From positions 25,234,001-25,298,000 of the forward strand of contig OZ231127.1 in NCBI GenBank assembly GCA_965153355.1: 64,000 nucleotides of DNA, read 5' to 3'. Within the stretch, counting starts at the first letter, position 1. Every line of letters starts with the position of its first letter. Under the pieces are notes generated by a model. The model made no database searches, had not been told where the DNA came from, and saw only the letters and a program-made list of their open reading frames with translations. Positions 60,648 to 64,000 of the stretch are shown here, piece after piece. The stretch is from Flaccisagitta enflata. Lineage: Eukaryota; Chaetognatha; Sagittoidea; Aphragmophora. The translations under genes were made by a program, and so were the position numbers.

Positions 60648-60789
60648 TTTTCAACCTTGTTCATTTTATTGTTTGAATTATACTTAATCAATCACTTCTA
60701 TACAATATTTGGGATTTAGAATGACATTTGCAGCCTTATGCATCTACATCTGCTCCGTCGGATGGTCCATCCGTTGTTCCGTTTGAGAG

Positions 60790-61203
60790 AAAGCAGGGCA
60801 GCGGCCCCAAAGAGGAGGAAGTCCTGTAGAACACAAGGGGACTTTCATTCATCCGTCCGTCCATCCGTCCGTCCATCCCTCCATTTCCCCCAGGCTCTCT
60901 TAGGCCTGAAATTTGCCCTCTCAGAGCTGAAATCTGCCCTCTCAGGCCTTGAATCTGTGAGAGCAGAGCTTGAGAGGACAAATTTCAGGCCTGAGAGGGC
61001 AGATTTCAGAAGAGAGGGCAGATCCAAGGCCTGAGAGGGCAGATTTCAGGCTGGAGAGGGCAGGTCTGAGAGGGTAGATGGGCCTGAGATTTCAGGCTTG
61101 AGAGGGCCTGGGGGGACGGACTGGCAGCGGACGAAGATGGACGAATGAAAGTCCCCTGTGTTCTACAGGACTTTGTCCCTTTCGGGGCCGCTGCCCAAAA
61201 AAT
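60790..61203 (+). mobile_element. Family B element with GTCCTGTAGAACACA arms
   Basis: GGGCAGCGGCCCCAAAGAGG ... GTCCTGTAGAACACAAGGGG then TTTCATTCATCCGTCC. The complement of this arm closes the element at 61130-61203. The core repeat (CCTGAGAGGGCAGATTTCAG) flips orientation near 60960. Confidence 0.75.
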
Positions 61204-61204
61204 A

Positions 61205-62090
61205 AATGATCAAATGTGCCATATTGACAAAATTTTATGGCAAAAAATGATTCTGAATGATGACGGATTGACTTGAATTTGTGCATGATGGTGTCTCAGT
61301 GCCAGATTATCCTTGTTTGACCATTTTCTGACAGAAGCAGCGGTTTGGTAGTCAAAAAACAGTCAAAAATGCCAATATAAAAGCTTTTTACGGCATTTTA
61401 CGAACATTTACGGCAATGAAATGAGACTCAAACCCAACTCAATGTTTTGAAACTCTGTAGTATGTGTGTCCTGGGTCCAAATACACATCTTCTGGCAATT
61501 TTTGAGTAGTTGCCCATCTACATCAGGAAGAAAAACCCCAAAAAATGGTCAAAAATGCCATTTTGACGGCAGTTTACGGCATAGAAATATGCTGAATGAC
61601 GGCGGATTGACATGAATTTGTACATGATGGTGTCTCAGTGCCAGATTATCATTGTTTGACCATTTTCTAACAGAAGCAGCAGTTTGGTAGTCACAAAACA
61701 GTCAAAAATGCCAATATAAAAGCTTTTTACGGCATTTTACGAACATTTACGGCAATGAAATGAGACTCGAACTCAACTCAATGTTTTGAAACTCTGTAGT
61801 GTGTGTGTCCCGGGTCTAAGTACACATTTTCTGGCAGTTTTTGAATAGTTGTCTATCTACAACAGCAAGAAAACCCCTTAAAACGGTAAAAAATGCCATT
61901 TTGACGGCAGTTTACGGCATAAAAATATGCTGAATGATGACGGGTTGGCCTGCAAATATGCTTGAATGTGTCATAGTGCCAGAACGTCAATATTTGACTA
62001 TAATATGACAAAAGCAACGGTTTTAGACCAAAAAAACTGGCAAAAATGCCATTTTTACGGTATTTTACGGCATTTTACGGAATTACGTGC
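61205..62090. repeat. 339-bp tandem repeat, about 2.5 copies
   Basis: CTGAATGATGACGGATTGAC recurs at 61253, 61592 and 61930. It is rich in TTTACGGCA. No coding signal. Confidence 0.8.
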
Positions 62091-62147
62091 GTCTACCTGA
62101 ACCGAATGTGCTCTATAACTTTTTTTGGCTTCTATGGGATAGTTCCA

Positions 62148-62245
62148 ACGGTCTCTCCTCTCATTCATTCGGTCTCTCCTCTCATTCATTCGGTCTCTCC
62201 TCTCATTCGGTCTCTTCCTCTCATTCGGTCTCTTCCTCTCGACTG
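62148..62245. repeat. Short tandem repeat upstream of the retrotransposon ORF1
   Basis: Two to three units of GGTCTCTCCTCTCATTCATT C, then units of GGTCTCTTCCTCTCATTC. It may belong to the element's 5' UTR. Confidence 0.5.
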
Positions 62246-62685
62246 GAGAGGGTATTTTCTCTGAATAAACGATTTATTTTTCCGCGAAAATTCAGCCAAA
62301 GGAAATAATCCTGCATCTTATCTTCCAAGCGTCAATCAAAAAAGGAACAACACAAACTCGACTCTGATTGTAAAAAGTAAAGTAAGCGGCCGCCCCGAGA
62401 GGGGTGGCTATCGAGTTAAAAACCAACAAAAAGAGACCGAATTTAAAAATCTGATTTGGATAATTTAAATTCTAAATCGATCATAAACTTGGTCCTTCAA
62501 CTACACATTACGTCTGTGTCCTCGCCATTCAACGCAACAGTCACGCCATCACGCTCACGCGTCAAAAGGGTCCCAAGACTTGGCCTCCAAGAGGGGCTGT
62601 CAAGGGCAAAACCGAGCTGGTCCTGCCTGCGATTACTGGGCACAAAGGAGGGTTCGGTGCTGACCCACTGCATCCATCCCGTTGG

Positions 62686-64000
62686 ATGTCCGATGCCAAC
62701 GATCAGCTGCTGCAGCAGCAGCAGCAGCAACATCGGGAACTCATCGCGCGACAGGAGCTACAGCAGCAGCAGCTACAGCAACAACACGACGTTCAAAGAG
62801 CTTCACTCCGTCGTCAACAGCAAGAGCTGCAACAGCAACAGCAAAAGCAGCAGCAGCAACAACAACTATTGCAGCAGCAACAATCCCCACAACACGAGCA
62901 GCAGAACATTGCAGCTAAAAACGGAATGACCTGCTTCAATGAGGACGCTGAGATCCTTTCTCTTCTCGCCAGTACAAGTATTGAAAATAAAGAAATGATA
63001 AAAAATCTTCTTTATTCTTCTTCCAACGCCTTGGATCCGAATAAAGCCTCAACCAATGATAAAAGTTCATCAACCAAACCAACAGCGTCTAAACCAACAG
63101 CCCCCCCTTCGCAAAAGCTGCCGCCAACACCATCTGCGGCATCCAACAGCAACAGGTCGGACATGTCAGCAACGCAAGGAGACAACGGTGACTGGTCAAC
63201 TGTAAATCCCAGATTGGGTAATAGGAACAAACCTCAAAATCAACCTCCCAACGTCGGGCCTGTAACACAGCAATCTCAGCAGCATGCAAGTCAGCAGCAA
63301 TTGCCACAGCAACATCAACATCATCGGAATCAAAATCCGACCAAGTCACAGTCCAATTTCCCAAAACAAACTGACAGACCACAACACCATCACAGATATG
63401 GTCTAGTAGTCGGTCACAATTTAGAAAAAGTCGACACAGACAACAGGAAAATCCTCGTGGAGAAGGTCCTTAAATTTAAGCCAGCTCAAGCACAAGTCAG
63501 TGAAATAAAACTCACTCGTAAGAACGACATACTAGTCATTGCTAAAGGAGATCACGACTTCAATCTCTTACTCAATGGTGACAAGTGGGACCAGACACAG
63601 CACAGATTCTTTCCCCGACTCGGAATGGCCGACAATCTAGCCAAAGTAGTGTATGTCAAAAGCGTTGACCACGGCACTGATATTAACATCATTTCCTCCA
63701 TTCTAACGGCAAAAAACATAAGTCACAGCAATGTGGAAAGAGTCACTTCTGGACCAGATAAGTCTCCTACAACCTCGGTTAGGCTCATTCTTCATAGTCA
63801 AAGTGACCTTGAGCAACTATGCAAGGAAGGCATGCTCTTTGATTATAGACGTCATGCTGTAGAAAAGCACGCCAAAGTCAAAATCATCCAATGCAATTCC
63901 TGTGGAAAGCATGGACACATTGCTGCTGATTGTCTCGGTAAGGCAAGATGTCTAAAATGCGGGGATGAAAATCATTCAAAAAATGAATGCACGGTTGACA
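62686..64000 (+). CDS. Non-LTR retrotransposon ORF1 (gag-like), runs off the window end
   Basis: Translation from ATG 62686 is open to the last base (438 codons). An in-frame stop lies at 62473 and this is the first in-frame ATG. The first ~75 residues are extremely Q-rich, followed by a Ser/Thr/Pro/Gln linker. Around residues 310-395 there is a segment (VVYVKSVDHGTDINIISSIL and onward) that resembles the RRM-like domain of LINE ORF1 proteins. Two CCHC zinc knuckles follow: C403-C406-H411-C416 and C422-C425-H430-C435, both CX2CX4HX4C. This layout is typical of ORF1 in Jockey/I/CR1-type elements and would bind element RNA. ORF2 would lie beyond 64000. The ORF is intact as far as it can be seen, so the element may be young. 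Confidence 0.75.
   Translation, partial: MSDANDQLLQQQQQQHRELIARQELQQQQLQQQHDVQRASLRRQQQELQQQQQKQQQQQQLLQQQQSPQHEQQNIAAKNGMTCFNEDAEILSLLASTSIENKEMIKNLLYSSSNALDPNKASTNDKSSSTKPTASKPTAPPSQKLPPTPSAASNSNRSDMSATQGDNGDWSTVNPRLGNRNKPQNQPPNVGPVTQQSQQHASQQQLPQQHQHHRNQNPTKSQSNFPKQTDRPQHHHRYGLVVGHNLEKVDTDNRKILVEKVLKFKPAQAQVSEIKLTRKNDILVIAKGDHDFNLLLNGDKWDQTQHRFFPRLGMADNLAKVVYVKSVDHGTDINIISSILTAKNISHSNVERVTSGPDKSPTTSVRLILHSQSDLEQLCKEGMLFDYRRHAVEKHAKVKIIQCNSCGKHGHIAADCLGKARCLKCGDENHSKNECTVD

Overview
The window is eukaryotic and almost certainly animal. It contains spliced genes with GT-AG introns and matching intron phases, a C-type lectin and a galectin (both metazoan families), non-LTR retrotransposon pieces, TA-flanked and 8-bp-flanked DNA transposons, and a very high density of microsatellites. 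An aquatic invertebrate is the most natural guess. Nothing here fixes the phylum.

Two complete genes can be assembled exon by exon. The first is a secreted C-type lectin on the minus strand (3 exons, 7375-11718, 193 codons). The second is a galectin on the minus strand (5 exons, 39416-44901, 191 codons). The galectin has an apparent N-terminal signal peptide and a TATA box, which is unusual because most galectins lack signal peptides. On the plus strand there are exons of one or more coiled-coil proteins I do not recognise (25469-25603, 28683-28805, 56633-56945, 57383-57509). Their phases are compatible with one long gene whose roughly 28-kb intron would contain the galectin gene in antisense. 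Three weaker candidate exons lie upstream at 17.2, 19.1 and 22.9 kb. The window ends inside the first ORF of a non-LTR retrotransposon (62686-64000, Q-rich N-terminus, two CCHC knuckles). A 5'-truncated, frameshifted fragment of a reverse-transcriptase ORF lies at 52444-53290.

The rest is mobile and repetitive DNA. (1) Family A: about 27 small elements that begin ACAAGG(C), contain a variable (GTCC/GTCG/GTTG)n block and end in a short hairpin followed by TAAAA. They look like Helentron-associated non-autonomous elements (HINE/DINE-1 type). The hairpin differs between subfamilies, but a subterminal motif near the other end changes with it and stays complementary. (2) Family B: elements with GGGCAGCGG...CCGCTGCCC inverted arms around a tandem repeat of about 20 bp. 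(3) TA-flanked Tc1/mariner-, pogo- or Tigger-like elements, several carrying a tRNA-like A-box/B-box module. (4) hAT-like elements with 8-bp target duplications. These are nested in each other up to three levels deep.

Region by region: 1-7 kb is microsatellites, a 19-bp minisatellite and unique AT-rich DNA. 7.3-11.8 kb is the lectin gene. 12-25 kb holds nested family A/B elements, a near-perfect 438-bp palindrome and long (CT)n tracts. 25-29.4 kb has two coiled-coil exons. 30-39.2 kb is transposon-rich. 39.4-45 kb is the galectin. 45-56 kb is transposons and the RT fragment. 56.4-57.6 kb has two coiled-coil exons separated by (GA)n and (CAA)n. 57.8-62 kb contains 163-bp and 339-bp tandem arrays. 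62.5-64 kb is the retrotransposon ORF1. Exon calls rest on hand reading of splice sites and phases only.
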